Assembly (NCBI GenBank): GCA_006937955.1
Contig: SSNP01000001.1
Location: 2,991,055 to 3,055,054, forward strand
Source: Pachypanchax playfairii
Lineage: Eukaryota; Chordata; Actinopteri; Cyprinodontiformes; Aplocheilidae
Reading direction: 5' to 3'
DNA length: 64,000 nt
In this document: positions 52,601 to 62,947 of the stretch, one piece after another
Numbering within the stretch: the stretch's first letter is position 1
Layout of the letters: every line of letters begins with the position of its first letter
Position numbers and translations under genes: made by a program
The notes under the pieces: model-generated
Seen by the model: the letters and a program-made list of their open reading frames with translations, nothing else
Told to the model about the DNA's origin: nothing
The model's database searches: none

Positions 52601-55600
52601 TTCTTACATTTTAAAATCTTTTGGAACAAATTCAAAATTTCTGCAACAATTTTAGCATCTGTTTTGTTTAGTCACCAAATTTGATTTAAAATAACAAAAA
52701 ATGAGAGCAAGTTCTCGGAACAGTGTTAAAGAAGAAAACAAGGAAACATGCGGATTTATTCCCTTCCTACAGCATCGGAAAGCTTTTTCCAAAAATCAGC
52801 TTTATTTCTGTGTAATGACTGTCACATCTGTCAGCAGCACAGATGTGACTTATTCTGGTGTCAGTGCACTGAAAAAAATTCTGCAAAAAAGAAACAAAAC
52901 TATTCTTGGTATATTGGCTCAGGTGTGCGTCAGTTAATCTTCACTTTTATTTCCCAGTAATGTTACATGTAGTTCCAAGTAACTGCGTCTGATTCAAATC
53001 TTGCATGATTATGTGTAATATAATGGTTGCACGAGTAAAATGTGAAAAGAAGCACATGCTGCAGAGGAGGGGTGAGGAGGCGAGTCAGCCTCTACAATCG
53101 TCTGCAGAGAAATTCAGACATATATAAACATATACAAATATTTCTTTTGACCCTTTAAAACCCAAGTACATTAAATAACAATCACAAGAATCTATATTTT
53201 TATAAAGTTTTTCAATAGAATCTTTGATTGCAGGATAATATAATTCTATTCAGTATTTTAAAATAAAAATTATGATGATTGGCATTTGTTATCTTATTTA
53301 TATCCTCCAGTAGGTGAGATGGAAAGAATTTGATACAGCAGGTTTTGGAAGTATGTAAATGTGGATCTTTTGTGTTTGTTTTAAAGATGCTGGCCATGAA
53401 ACTGTTTGAGAAACAAATAATTACATAACGTACATATTTGGGTAATTGGGCCTCATTGTACTTGCAAATCACGTTTTCTTGACACAAACCAGATTACAAC
53501 ACATCTTTACTCGCCTGCCGTTTTAAAAGATGTCTGCAAACATTGAATAAAAGGAACAAATATCTTGGAGCATTATGATGTTATTTAAATGTGGTGTAAT
53601 TACTGGAGGAACGATGTCTCCCTCAGGTTCCCCAGGATGAGTGGAGTGGATACCCCGGTGAGAGAGACGAGGAGATCCCATGTCGCCGCATGCGGAGCAG
53701 TAGCTACGTCAAAGCTATGGGGGAGTTGGAGGATGAAAGTGGGGACTCTGAGACCAGTCCTAAGACTTCTCCGCAGAAGGTCATTCGACCTGATGCTCTT
53801 GTCCTTAAATCAGCCATGCAGAGACCCCATTTAGACTCCCAAAGGTAGGCCAGACTGCTCAGTGTGTCTATGTTTCAGGTTATTCAGTCAAGATTTAATA
53901 ACAAGATTACAGACAGAAATCATGCTGATGGTGGTAAATTGTTCAATACTGATAGTGTAGTTGAGTTTCACACTCTTATGCAATCAGTAGTGACAAAGCT
54001 AGTGTTTCACACGCTGACTTTAGCTGTGGTAGATTCAAACTTCACTCAGATGGTGTTTGAATGGATAAAATAAATTAATTTAGGGCTTAAACTCAAGTCA
54101 TCTGAATAATTCTAACTATTTGAAGCTGAAGTTGGGTTATTGATTTAATGCTTGGAGGATGTTCCTTCTTATATAAAGTGACAGGTTCTTTGGTTAGTTC
54201 TACTGTGAGGATTCATGATCTTATTGATGAAGTTATCTCATCTTCACTCTGCAGTTTAGCTCAGTGTTGCTTAACTTGTTTTTATAATGTCAGTCTGAAT
54301 GTTTTTTTCTTTCAGAGACTCTTTTACATAAATCTAAATTCTAAGAACCAAGACGAGGCACCGTGCACCAATCATTCTTTATGCCCCTAAGTGCTCAGTG
54401 CCATTTTTGTTGCCATCATCTCAGTGGGGTTCTGATCACTTGTGCTTTTGTCTGCAAACAAAAAACAAACCTGTTGTTTTTCATGCACTGATGGAGAATG
54501 TAATAATTTATTATTATCCTATTACTGTAGCTCTGAGCTCTCATTATTTAATTTGCAAGAAACAAAGCCAGGCTGTACGTGCGCTCAGCAGGTTTGGAAC
54601 AGAGAACTTATTGTTTTATTGTTGGACATTTGAAGCTCCAACTCTGGCTGTTAAAACAGTTCACATGTCAGTATTGTTGCTGATATTTAATGCAATCGTC
54701 CTACCTTTGCATTCTTTCCCCACATAGATGTCCGACTCATTTTCATTTGTCAGTGTCATTTCTTGCTTTTGAACTATGAATCTGTTTCTTTCTTTACTGT
54801 CCTTGTTCAGCCAGGGTTACCACTTGCAAACCAGAGATTTGCGGCCCCACCCAAGTGTCACGCTGGATCCTGCCACCACCTTCCACCCCCCTCCATTTCG
54901 CTCCCGCAACCAGAGCTACATGCGTGCTGTCAGCACCCTCAGTCAGGCTAGCTGCGTCAGCCAGGTATGTCTCAAACATCCATGACACGGCGGCAAAAGG
55001 AAGAAAAAAAAAAGTTTTATTGTTTTATAAGTATATTTATGTAGATTGTGTGAAGGTTAGCACTGTTAGACCAAATGCATCTCTTTCCATTCCTCACATG
55101 GTGCAGTTTCACTCCTCACTGACTCTCCTCATGTTTCGGTTCTTTCTGGTTGACATCCAACCTGCAGAGAAAACACAGTTTTAACATAAAGGCACACAGA
55201 GAAGGAAGCAGACATGTGACAAGTTTACTTTAGAGCCATCAGTTACCTTCCCAGAGCTTATAGATACAGTATTATGTAACAATCAGCCTGCCAGATTTGA
55301 TGACAACTTTTAGATTCACTTTTGATACATTTCACTGTGACATAATGTTTAAAGGCTTTTCCTGGATGTCAAAAGCTGCATCAAAGTATATGCAATGTTG
55401 TCCAAAAGTTACTGTCTTTTTGCTTCCAAGGAGCCATGTTTTCCTTAAAAATCCATTTTTGCACCAACAATGTTATTTCCTAAGTGCTTTTAAATTGTTA
55501 GCTGAAAACTTGACATTCAGTAGATGATGATTTAAGGATTATGCATCCCTTTTTAGGACTCCACTTCTCCAAGTTTCTCATTTTAAAGCACATGCTGCAG

Positions 55601-58600
55601 GAACAAGGGTTAAATTTAAAATGTGTGAAAATGCAGGTAGAGTTAGATAAACTTTGGAAGGTCCTTAGAACATTTCAAGAGCTTCTGATCTAGACCACAT
55701 AAAAAAATCTTAAGAAATTTCGACTCTTTGAAAGCAAAGTTTTAAAATGGATGGTTTAAAACTTTTGCACAGTATTGTGGATGCTTCAGTGCCAACACAT
55801 GACAGTAAAGACTTCTAGATCCTATTTAACATGTGGAGTTTTTAGAGTTTTGTGCAGTGGTCAAAAGCAAATTTGTTTTGAATGAGTTTCTTTTAATCAA
55901 AGAAAAAACGTGACCTAGACGCAACAGTTTCATGTCTAACCCTGATTCACACACTAATCTTTTCAGGTATGTCCCTCTTTCATTACCCTGCTATGAATTC
56001 ATGCAGTTGGATCATTTGTGCAAGTCTGTTTTGGACCTCGTCGGTGGCACAAGATGTGGTTGCAGCAGTAAGAAGATCTATGACAGGACCAGCTTCAGAG
56101 CTTCTGTGGAGGAGGAGTAACAGGAGGAGAGATTTTTGGTCAAAAGTGGGGTTGTACAATCAGCCAGCTTTACTCCTGTGGGTTTTAACTCTTAGTTTGA
56201 AAGTTTTTACCTACTTAAGTCTAAAATGAAAGTGATCTTACCCACTTTAAAAGTTTGTGAGATAAATCCAGAAGATAAAGGCAAGATTATACAAACAGAA
56301 TTTTAACTTGCTCTTAGAGTATCTATATTTTGAAAAGTTCCAATATGCACAAGAACATATCATTTGAATATTCAAAAAAGTCTAACATTTTCCTATTGAC
56401 TGAGAAATAAATCCATTATTCCGACAGAGTAATTAATCTTTGGCCAGCTAGCACTTTTAGCATTATCCTAATACACTTTACATGATAAATAGATAGAGCA
56501 GAGTGTTTTTCTTTTGTTGTTAGATCTTTACTTTGAAGTTTGTGATACATTTGATGCATTTAAAGGACTTCTGTGTCTTTTTTGTTTGCTTTATTGTTGT
56601 CATCTACATTTTGTTTATTTTGATCAGAAATCCGTTCAGTTTAAGGTCGAATTTTACAATGTTGTGTCCTTATGCTAACCCTCCTTCATATTTGCTGTAC
56701 AAAGGGGAAGAATCAAAGTGAGAAAGAGAAAGGAAGAGGAAAAATTAAGGACTGCTATTCCTGTTTTTGTCTCTCAGGTGAGTGAGACTGAGATCAATGG
56801 CCAGTTTGAGTCAGTTTGCGAGTCCGTTTTTAGTGAAGTAGAATCCCAGGCCATGGAGGCCTTGGACCTGCCTGGTTCGTTCCGCACTCGAAGCCACAGT
56901 TACCTCCGTGCAATTCAGGCTGGTTATTCCCAAGATGACGACTGCTTGCCTTCAATGACATCCTCCACTGTCACTTCAACTCTCAGATCCACAACAGGTA
57001 AAACAAACCCCTGGAAACGAGAGAGGGCTTAGTCTACATATCCTCATACATCGTATACATACGCACGAACCTGACATACCTACATATGTACAGTGGGGAA
57101 CCCTTAAGTTTCAGAGATGCCAGGTTGAATGGCTTCCATTATTTTCTTTGAAAGCTGTTGTTTTCTTTTTTCTTCTTCTTTTAACTTTCATTAGTTTAGA
57201 TGGATTTGCATGTTTGAAACAGATTAGATTTTAATGATGGTGATCACAGATTTTACAACACATTACATGGCATGTACTACAGGAGTAGTTTTCCCCCTAA
57301 GTATATTAAAGTATGTTGTTAATTATGTGCATGTCAGTTACTTAAAAAAGGGTGAAGTCTGATGTGTGACACCAGTCCTACCTCTGCTCTGTTGTACCAA
57401 CACATTAGCACATAAATGGACTTCATAAATTACTACTTAAAGCAAACAAAACATAGAAAACATTCAAAGGTAAGTCAAGACAAACTAGAGACTGGAAGAC
57501 ATGTACACACACGCTGGTTGCACAAAGGAACTGATGGTTTTTTGCTAATTTTTAAGAAATATAATTTCATGCTAGTTGTGAACAGTATTGTTTTATTGTG
57601 CTGCATGAAACTCAAACATGTGAACAGCTCTGTTAGTGAAAAATACAATTTGACTTTATTCAAATGTAAAAAAATATGGATATTTTTCCTTGACTGTGGT
57701 CATACTGCCAACTTAAAAGTAATATTTTTATGCTAGTCACAACTTCAACATGACACCTGCTTTATTTTTTAAATTAATTGTTAAGTTGTGGTTTTGTTCA
57801 CTGACTCTTGGATGTTTATTTTAGCTCTTATAGCTCAATCTGCAAAGATTTCAAAGTTTTGTGTGGCACAATATGAGCAGTACGGTAGTTTAAATTTTTA
57901 GATTCTTTGTGCAAGCAGAATCTCTGCAAATCTTGATGTTTGCCTGCAAGAGTAAAGCTATGAACCCTATTGAAACAATATTTTTCAATAATAACATGCA
58001 TTTTTTTTAATACTATGACTAAAGTTTTTGTACATTTTTTTTTGGTCAATATGTTATTGGAGACAATTGCATTTTGATTTCTTTTTTTGTTGGCTTTGTC
58101 TTCTTAATGAATCTGGAGTTTTGTTTTTGGAATCTTCAATTGGATTTCCATCCATTCCTTCATGACTGAACCGCTGAGGATAAAGGAGTGTTCTCCAATC
58201 CCACTGTCTTATTTGCTGAACTCTGTTCATTTAGCTCCAAATCTGTCAGCTCTGCATGGGCTACAACAAGCATTTTAAATACATTGTGATTAGAATCATT
58301 CTTTAGTTGCAACATGTGAAATAAGGTTTTTGCAATGTAAGGAAATGTAGGAAAAGAGTTTGTTGGATGGTAATTACCATAGTTATACTCAAACCTAATG
58401 GTAAATTTAATTTGTCCTTTGGTGTATTTTTTACTCTGTTCTGAAAGAACAGTAACCTTAGAATTAAATGTAGCCATATTAGCAAAATTGTAGATTTTTG
58501 AGTCATATTTTCATGGTAATATTTCGAACTAGTTTAAATTTAAAACTGTAAGCAGCCGTACCCTGAGGTTAGTGTGCCCTTGAGTGGGAAAGGGTTCCCA

Positions 58601-60769
58601 TGATGCTCCGTAGGGAGACGAGCAACAAACCCCTCTTCATTTGAACATCCAGATGTTGAAGGATAACCAGGGGGAAAGAACAACTGGAGGCATCAGTGAT
58701 GATTGTTGCAGGTATTTTAATGTTGACACGCATACATATATCTATGTATATGTGTGTTTTTGCACTGCCTTCTCAGTACAAAAAAAAAAAAAAATAGCTC
58801 CATAGAATTTATATTTAGGTCGTAGAAACATTTCCTAATGATATCCTCGTAAAACTAAACAACTCATAAAATCTCAGTTTGTGACTGAGTTCTTCTTTAA
58901 CACTCTAAATATTAAAATGGTGAATGTGAATGCTGGATTTTGTGAGTTGTTACTTATTTTTCTATATAAGTGTTTTAGACCATATTGTAAGTGTAAATGT
59001 TTTAGAGATGTACTGATTCATGTGACAAACATAAAATAGTATGAATGTCTCACCTTGCTACTGTCTCCAATCATTGCTGGAGCAGTACATGTGTGAACTT
59101 TATTTATTCTTTCCATGAAAATGTGACTTCTTTTAAAAGTTGAACCCTTGGCAGTGAGTTTGTCAGCTGCTTTTGACTGTGGGATTGCAGCCTCTCCCTG
59201 ACACAGCCCCGAAAGCAGAGGGGGGGTTACCCTCTCCTCCTTTTCCTGGGTTTCGTATCACTCCACATGGTCTTAACAACCACCTTGGACCTGACGTGTT
59301 CAATAGGGTTCATATCTGCTTCTTAACCCAGTGGGTTGTGATTCCTCTCCTTCCCTTTGCATCTTTTCTTTTGCACAAAAAGGCACAAAGTCAGAGTCAC
59401 AGAGAAACATTTGAAGTTTTTTGAGAGAGGGTTCTAAAAAAACAGATTTCTTATTTGAAAATGGTTGATGCATTTCATTTGTTTGCTGTGCTGTGCAGTG
59501 AAAAGATGGAAAGAAGCCTTGAGATGACTGAGAAGGCAGTGTAAAAACATTGAGAAACCTACAGTATGTGAGTTCACCAATCAACATTCTTGTGTTTTCT
59601 TTATTGGTTCTTGCAGAATGTATATCTCTGACTGACTTAATCTTCTATATGAAAATTAAATGATTTCTAATTTCCAGATTCTAACTGTAAAACATGGCAC
59701 CTGCATCTTGGTGTCGCACAAATCTCATGCAGGTTCACTTCATTTGAAAACCATTACTGACTTGGTGGGTTTTCATCCCCGAATAAATCTTTTGAAATTG
59801 AATGAAAACCTCAGCAGATCTTTAATGCACTCACATGCTGTATGTTCTCCATAGATATGTGACAGTTTTCTAGTTCAGACTCTGAATCAAATCACACTCC
59901 AGCTGTTCTTTTCACCATGACTGTCTATCTGTCTGTACACTCACATTTTTCTTCCAGAGGGATATGATATTGTGGATGCGACATCCTTGCTAAATGATGA
60001 CATGATAGAGGATGACGATGGTGCTAGCTCCTCTGCCTATGCAGAGTTGGAGAGGCTGGAGAGAGAAACAGCTGCAGCTCGAAGCCAGCACAGCACTAGC
60101 TCCACTGTAACAGCCATCTCTGTCCCGCCAGCTACCCCGCCTTTGTATAGGGTACCCGCTTCACCCATAGCCACCTCTGAGCCACCAGTTCCTCAGGCCA
60201 TTCAGGCCTTTAAAGAGTCTGCCAACATGGTTGCTGCTTTCAACTTGCAATGGAAGGATGAAATCTCGGCAATGCGCTACGAGCTTGCAGAGCTCCGAAG
60301 AGACGTCTGTGGGGAATTAAAAACTTTTAACAGCAACTTCTTCAACTTTACTCAGTGCTACAACATGTGGACTTTATGCCGGGAACCTTGCAGCGACAGC
60401 ACCACACAAACAGATGACAGAGTGTCCATAGGGATTCAAGCAGGCTCGAGCTGGTCTGTTAGACAGCATACAGAGGACAAGTCAGTGATGTGCCAACCAG
60501 AGCCAGCGCCTTTCAGCATTATCGATTTCATGGACCCTCCTCGGATTGAAATCATCGAAGGAACTCCTGAGAGCACGCCAGAGGGCTCGGGCAGCCCCGC
60601 CAGCCCGCTACCAATAGAGGACTTCCCATGGGAGATCCACAGAAAACCAAAGGCTCAAAAGCAGCCAGACACAAGTGGCCACACGGGTGGTCACAGAAGT
60701 GCCAGTCTAGAACTGTGGAGCAGGAAGTATACTAGCGGGCCCATGTCATATCTGTCTATGTCATTCTAA
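42485..60769 (+). CDS. dlgap2: DLGAP2-like postsynaptic scaffold protein, five coding exons
   Basis: SAPAP/GKAP-family scaffold of the postsynaptic density, which links PSD-95-type guanylate kinases to SHANK. Exons 42485-43632, 53627-53844, 54811-54964, 56778-56997 and 59958-60769 all have AG/GT borders and join in frame (phases 0, 2, 0, 1). They give 826 residues from the ATG at 42556. Exons 1-4 match DLGAP proteins from the MKGLSGSRS start through QAGYSQDDDCLP. DLGAP2 is favoured over DLGAP1/3/4 by segments such as DSDSTYRTPSVMSRH, SWSTLTVSQAKEAYRKSS and SRNQSYMRAVSTLSQASCVSQ, as I recall the paralogues. The GKAP homology domain and C-terminal PEAQTRL-type PDZ ligand are absent. Exon 5 replaces them with unrelated sequence. 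The normal C-terminal exons may lie beyond the window. Confidence 0.82.
45741..46207. mobile_element. TTAA-flanked MITE, family B (AGCAGAACTAAGTAAG ends)
   Basis: Perfect inverted ends: TTTAAAGCAGAACTAAGTAAG from 45740 and its reverse complement ending at 46208, so TTAA (or TTTAAA) bounds both sides. The interior is GC-rich, unlike its surroundings, with a CGG-repeat and G-run patch at 46093-46131. No frame is recognisable as a transposase. Length 467 bp. Confidence 0.85.
46255..46838. mobile_element. TTAA-flanked MITE, family A, copy 2
   Basis: Second copy of the element at 12627-13201. It starts TTAA-AGAGGGCATTTC and ends GGAAGGGCCTTTT-TTAA. Relative to copy 1 it has a TGCTTC/GGCTTC change near 46423, small indels, and an inserted CCTCAGAAAA near the 3' end. 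It lies 47 bp from the family B element. Confidence 0.75.
49337..50829 (+). repeat. Direct duplication of about 750 bp split by one N
   Basis: 49337-50078 and 50080-50829 are nearly identical, both starting GCTGAATTAAAGGTTGCAGC and ending CACATCAGATGTCCT, with the N at 50079 between them. Differences are few: an extra AAACCACTA-type insertion near 50317, C/A in a poly-A run, and T/A near 50346. No gene is in either copy. A tandem copy exactly abutting a lone N suggests that overlapping contig ends (or two haplotypes) were not merged. Confidence 0.9.
50079..50079. other. Single-N assembly junction
   Basis: Lies exactly between the two copies of the 750-bp direct repeat. Confidence 0.95.
53627..53844 (+). 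CDS. dlgap2: dlgap2 coding exon 2
   Basis: Acceptor CCTCAG|GTTCCC. Translation begins VPQDEWSGYPGERDEEIPCRR and continues with RRMRSSSYVKAMG. The latter is a copy of the 14-residue R-x-x-S-x-S-Y-x-x-A repeat that in SAPAPs binds the guanylate-kinase domain of PSD-95 when its serine is phosphorylated. After ESGDSETSPKTSPQK it ends in a less conserved stretch (VIRPDALVLKSAMQRPHL). Donor AG|GTAGGC at 53845, phase 2. The join CHYLQ-VPQDEW with exon 1 is a hallmark of the family. Confidence 0.92.
53845..54810 (+). other. dlgap2: dlgap2 intron 2
   Basis: 966-bp intron, GT at 53845 and acceptor TTGTTCAG ending 54810. Nothing else is seen in it. Confidence 0.85.
54811..54964 (+). CDS. dlgap2: dlgap2 coding exon 3
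   Basis: The split serine codon AG|C is completed by the first base. Translation runs QGYHLQTRDLRPHPSV, then LDPATTFHPPPFRSRNQSYM, then RAVSTLSQASCVSQ. The RSRNQSYMRA core is a second guanylate-kinase-binding repeat. Donor CAG|GTATGT at 54965, phase 0. Confidence 0.9.
54965..56777 (+). other. dlgap2: dlgap2 intron 3
   Basis: 1813-bp intron with GTATGT donor and TCTCTCAG acceptor; nothing else recognised. Confidence 0.85.
56778..56997 (+). CDS. dlgap2: dlgap2 coding exon 4
   Basis: Translation runs VSETEINGQFESVCESVFSE, then VESQAMEALDLPGSF, then RTRSHSYLRAIQAG, then YSQDDDCLPSMTSSTV. The RTRSHSYLRAIQAG piece is a third guanylate-kinase-binding repeat and the whole exon is strongly family-like. 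Ends ACAACAG|GTAAAA at 56997, phase 1. The longer upstream start at 56718 would read from intron sequence and is not used. Confidence 0.92.
56998..59957 (+). other. dlgap2: dlgap2 intron 4
   Basis: 2960-bp intron; donor GTAAAA, acceptor TTTTTCTTCCAG ending 59957. The usual next DLGAP exon (TPPPVPPRT-type proline segment) was looked for here and not found. A run of 14 A is at about 58780. Confidence 0.7.
59958..60769 (+). CDS. dlgap2: Terminal exon with unrecognised C-terminal domain
   Basis: AG completes the split codon from exon 4 (G|AG, Glu 557), then GYDIVDATSLLNDDMIEDDDG and on to a stop at 60767-60769, 270 residues in all. Features seen: an acidic start, a Ser/Thr/Pro-rich part (about 575-635), and a predicted amphipathic coiled coil at about 640-690 (includes LQWKDEISAMRYELAELRRD). 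After that come TTQTD (705-709) and SIGIQAG (713-719), a Pro/Glu-rich acidic part, and the end YLSMSF. The LC8-type TQT and GIQ motifs recall the GIQVD dynein-light-chain sites of GKAP. I do not recognise the domain. It is a good long open exon with clean splice signal and stop, and could be an alternative last exon, or belong to a different transcript sharing the phase by chance. Confidence 0.72.
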
Positions 60770-61443
60770 TCATCCATATTTACCACATACTGTTAACGGA
60801 GAGGAGGGAAGGGTTCAAAACGTAGTCAAGAAGAGCTGTTGTTATATGTCCCTTTACTCTATGCAGACACAGTCTGTAATTTCTTGAATATGTTACAATA
60901 ATGATCAAGTCATTTTTTTAACAAGTGTCTTGCTTAGCCATGGAGCAGAAGAGGATGATTTTGTTTTACACCAGAGGAAGGTGACAGAGGGATATATGAG
61001 AGAGTGTGACTGAAATTTTAGATCCTCAAGTGCCAAACAGTGAAGCAGCATCAACCCTCCACTGTCCTAAACACAGAGAGTTAGAAGAAAAAAAACAAAT
61101 GAAGTTAAAAATATGAGGATGTCTAATTTAGAATTTTGAGAAACAGCCATTAGGTGCTTTTGGACCGCAGAAATCTTTTAATAGCTTTTATAACTGTTAA
61201 AGTTTTCCTGCTTTTTTAAGATCTTTTTTTTTAGTTCCTACTTCAGAGCAGAAACTTTTACTTTTACGAAGGGATTCTTCCATCACTTCATAGTGAATGT
61301 TTAGGCTAACTGTATGATGGTTGGTCTAGATGACCTAAGCCCCATTTTCATTGGATGAAGACCTTGCTATGCTCTCCACGGTTGATTAAAACTATATTGT
61401 AACCAGTTTTTGCATCCAGTTGGAAAATCCTCTTCAGAGGAAA

Positions 61444-62000
61444 GCCTGGTTCACATGGCAGGATTTTAACAGTGTTGCAAGAGCTTCAGACCTCACATGC
61501 ACAGTGAAAAAATCAGGCATATTCCTGTTCTCCTCCTACCCGCGTGTACCGAGAATTCTCACCCAAAAAACTCAGTAACCTTGCATCATCTGTGTAAATT
61601 CGGAGGGGGTGCTAATGTGCTTCTGGTTGGCAAACGCCACTCAATCTCAGAAGGAGAAGAAGAAGCCTCCCATCACCATGCTTTCTGATTGGTTACATGC
61701 TGCACTGAGCTGGCTGCAAGATTGGTTCTCCTCGCAACACACCACACACGAACCGATATCAGGCCAAGACAATCCAAAATGATGGATATCCCCGATTTGC
61801 GGTCGGAGCAGTCCCGACGTCCTTGCGAGAGGCTCTGATCGCTCCTAACACACNNNNNNNNNNNNNNNNNNNNNNNNNNNNNNNNNNNNNNNCACACACA
61901 GCAGGAATATTGGTTTGGATTATCCTAAGAGCCATTCCAATAATTAGGACTTGTTGGAAAGTGCAAAATTGTCGTGAAAATTCTGCCGTGTGAACTAGGC
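61444..62000. mobile_element. Inverted-repeat element (GCCTGGTTCACA ends) with gap
   Basis: The left end GCCTGGTTCACATGGCAG pairs with the right end, which reads GCCTAGTTCACACGGCAG reverse-complemented. Similarity continues for about 35 bp (GATTTTAACAG against AATTTTCACG). The interior includes AGAAGGAGAAGAAGAAGCC and an AC run interrupted by 39 N. The target duplication is not clear, so the superfamily is left open. Confidence 0.65.
61854..61892. other. Assembly gap, 39 N, in an AC run
   Basis: CAC precedes and CACACACA follows the N run, so the gap is probably an unresolved CA microsatellite. Reading frames across it are artefacts. Confidence 0.95.
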
Positions 62001-62480
62001 ACGCTCTTACTCCCTTGTCATGCTCAGTAACAGGTTCCCACAAAGATCCTGCACTGCTGCAATCTTGAAGACTCCTCAAAGCTACAGTGTAATGAGTTAC
62101 TGCCTAGGAATGAGGCCAGTTTTAAATGTTCCTGCTTTAAATTTGAGAACCAAGCCTCACTGGTACATTTCAACCCCACATCATGGATATGTTACCATCA
62201 TGGTCCTCCATGTTCTACCCAGTACCCCGACATGATCCACCACATTGATAAACCTCCAGTAGATCAATTCATGTTCTAGCTGTTTTTCGGCAGTAGTATG
62301 GTCTTTGTCCAGTGTGAAGGAGGCCCATACGCAGTGAGCTACTGAAACAGAGGAATGGCCCAAACTTTATTAAATCAATACGCATTAAACAAATCGTAAA
62401 ACAGCTTTTACTTGTTTCATAGCTAACTAGTTAATAAGTCACGTCAGCATTCCTATCTCCCATAATCCTCAGCAATCCCA

Positions 62481-62947
62481 TTAAAGACCCACTCCAATGA
62501 AAATCATGTGTTTTGTGTTGTTAACATGTTCTTGTGGCATTTTTCTGATGCTAGAGGATGTATCTTAAGAAAATTGAGCTCAAAATTGCATTTCTGCATT
62601 TAAATCGCTGTGAATCAGTAGCAGACACAAAAAAAAACACTAAAAAAAGAGTAAGTCTGTGATATAGAAAAGCCATTGGGCGGATCACAAGCTCTACTAC
62701 CTATAAGCTAGCAGTAGCGCTATAAACAGAGAGCTCTCAGCAACAGGGAGGGATGGGGGATCCTCTGTGCCAACAGTTCCTCCCACAGCACAGAGGTAAA
62801 TTGCTAATGAGCTACTGCTGCTATGCAGAAACTACTTCCTAGAAAACGGCACAGGTTTTGTGATTTTGGATAAAAACACTGTGATCCTAATTTGGCCACT
62901 GAGAACATTTTAAAATAGCTCTAAAGATAATCGGAGTGGGTCTTTAA
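62481..62947. mobile_element. TTAA-flanked MITE, family C (AGACCCACTCC ends)
   Basis: Starts TTAA-AGACCCACTCCAATGA and ends (reverse-complemented) TTAA-AGACCCACTCCGATTA: inverted repeats of at least 11 perfect bases bounded by TTAA. 467 bp in total, no open frame of note. Confidence 0.8.

Larger units (their letters stand above)
43633..53626 (+). other. dlgap2: dlgap2 intron 1 (about 10 kb)
   Basis: Donor GTGAGT at 43633, acceptor CCTCAG ending 53626. It holds two TTAA-flanked MITEs (45741-46207 and 46255-46838) and a 750-bp direct duplication around a single N (49337-50829). No other exon was found. Confidence 0.8.

Noticed and set aside
57088..57100. TA followed by CAGTGGGG, like a Tc1 element tip
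   Set aside because: Similarity stops after about nine bases and there is no partner end nearby, so chance is a sufficient explanation.
59173..59424. 83-codon frame after a possible acceptor (GATTGCAG at about 59190), proline-rich start
   Set aside because: No good donor ends it, it does not match the DLGAP exon expected at this place, and exon 4 joins exon 5 in frame without it.
61673..62079. Frames spanning the 39-N gap on -
   Set aside because: They depend on translating unknown bases inside a non-coding repeat element.
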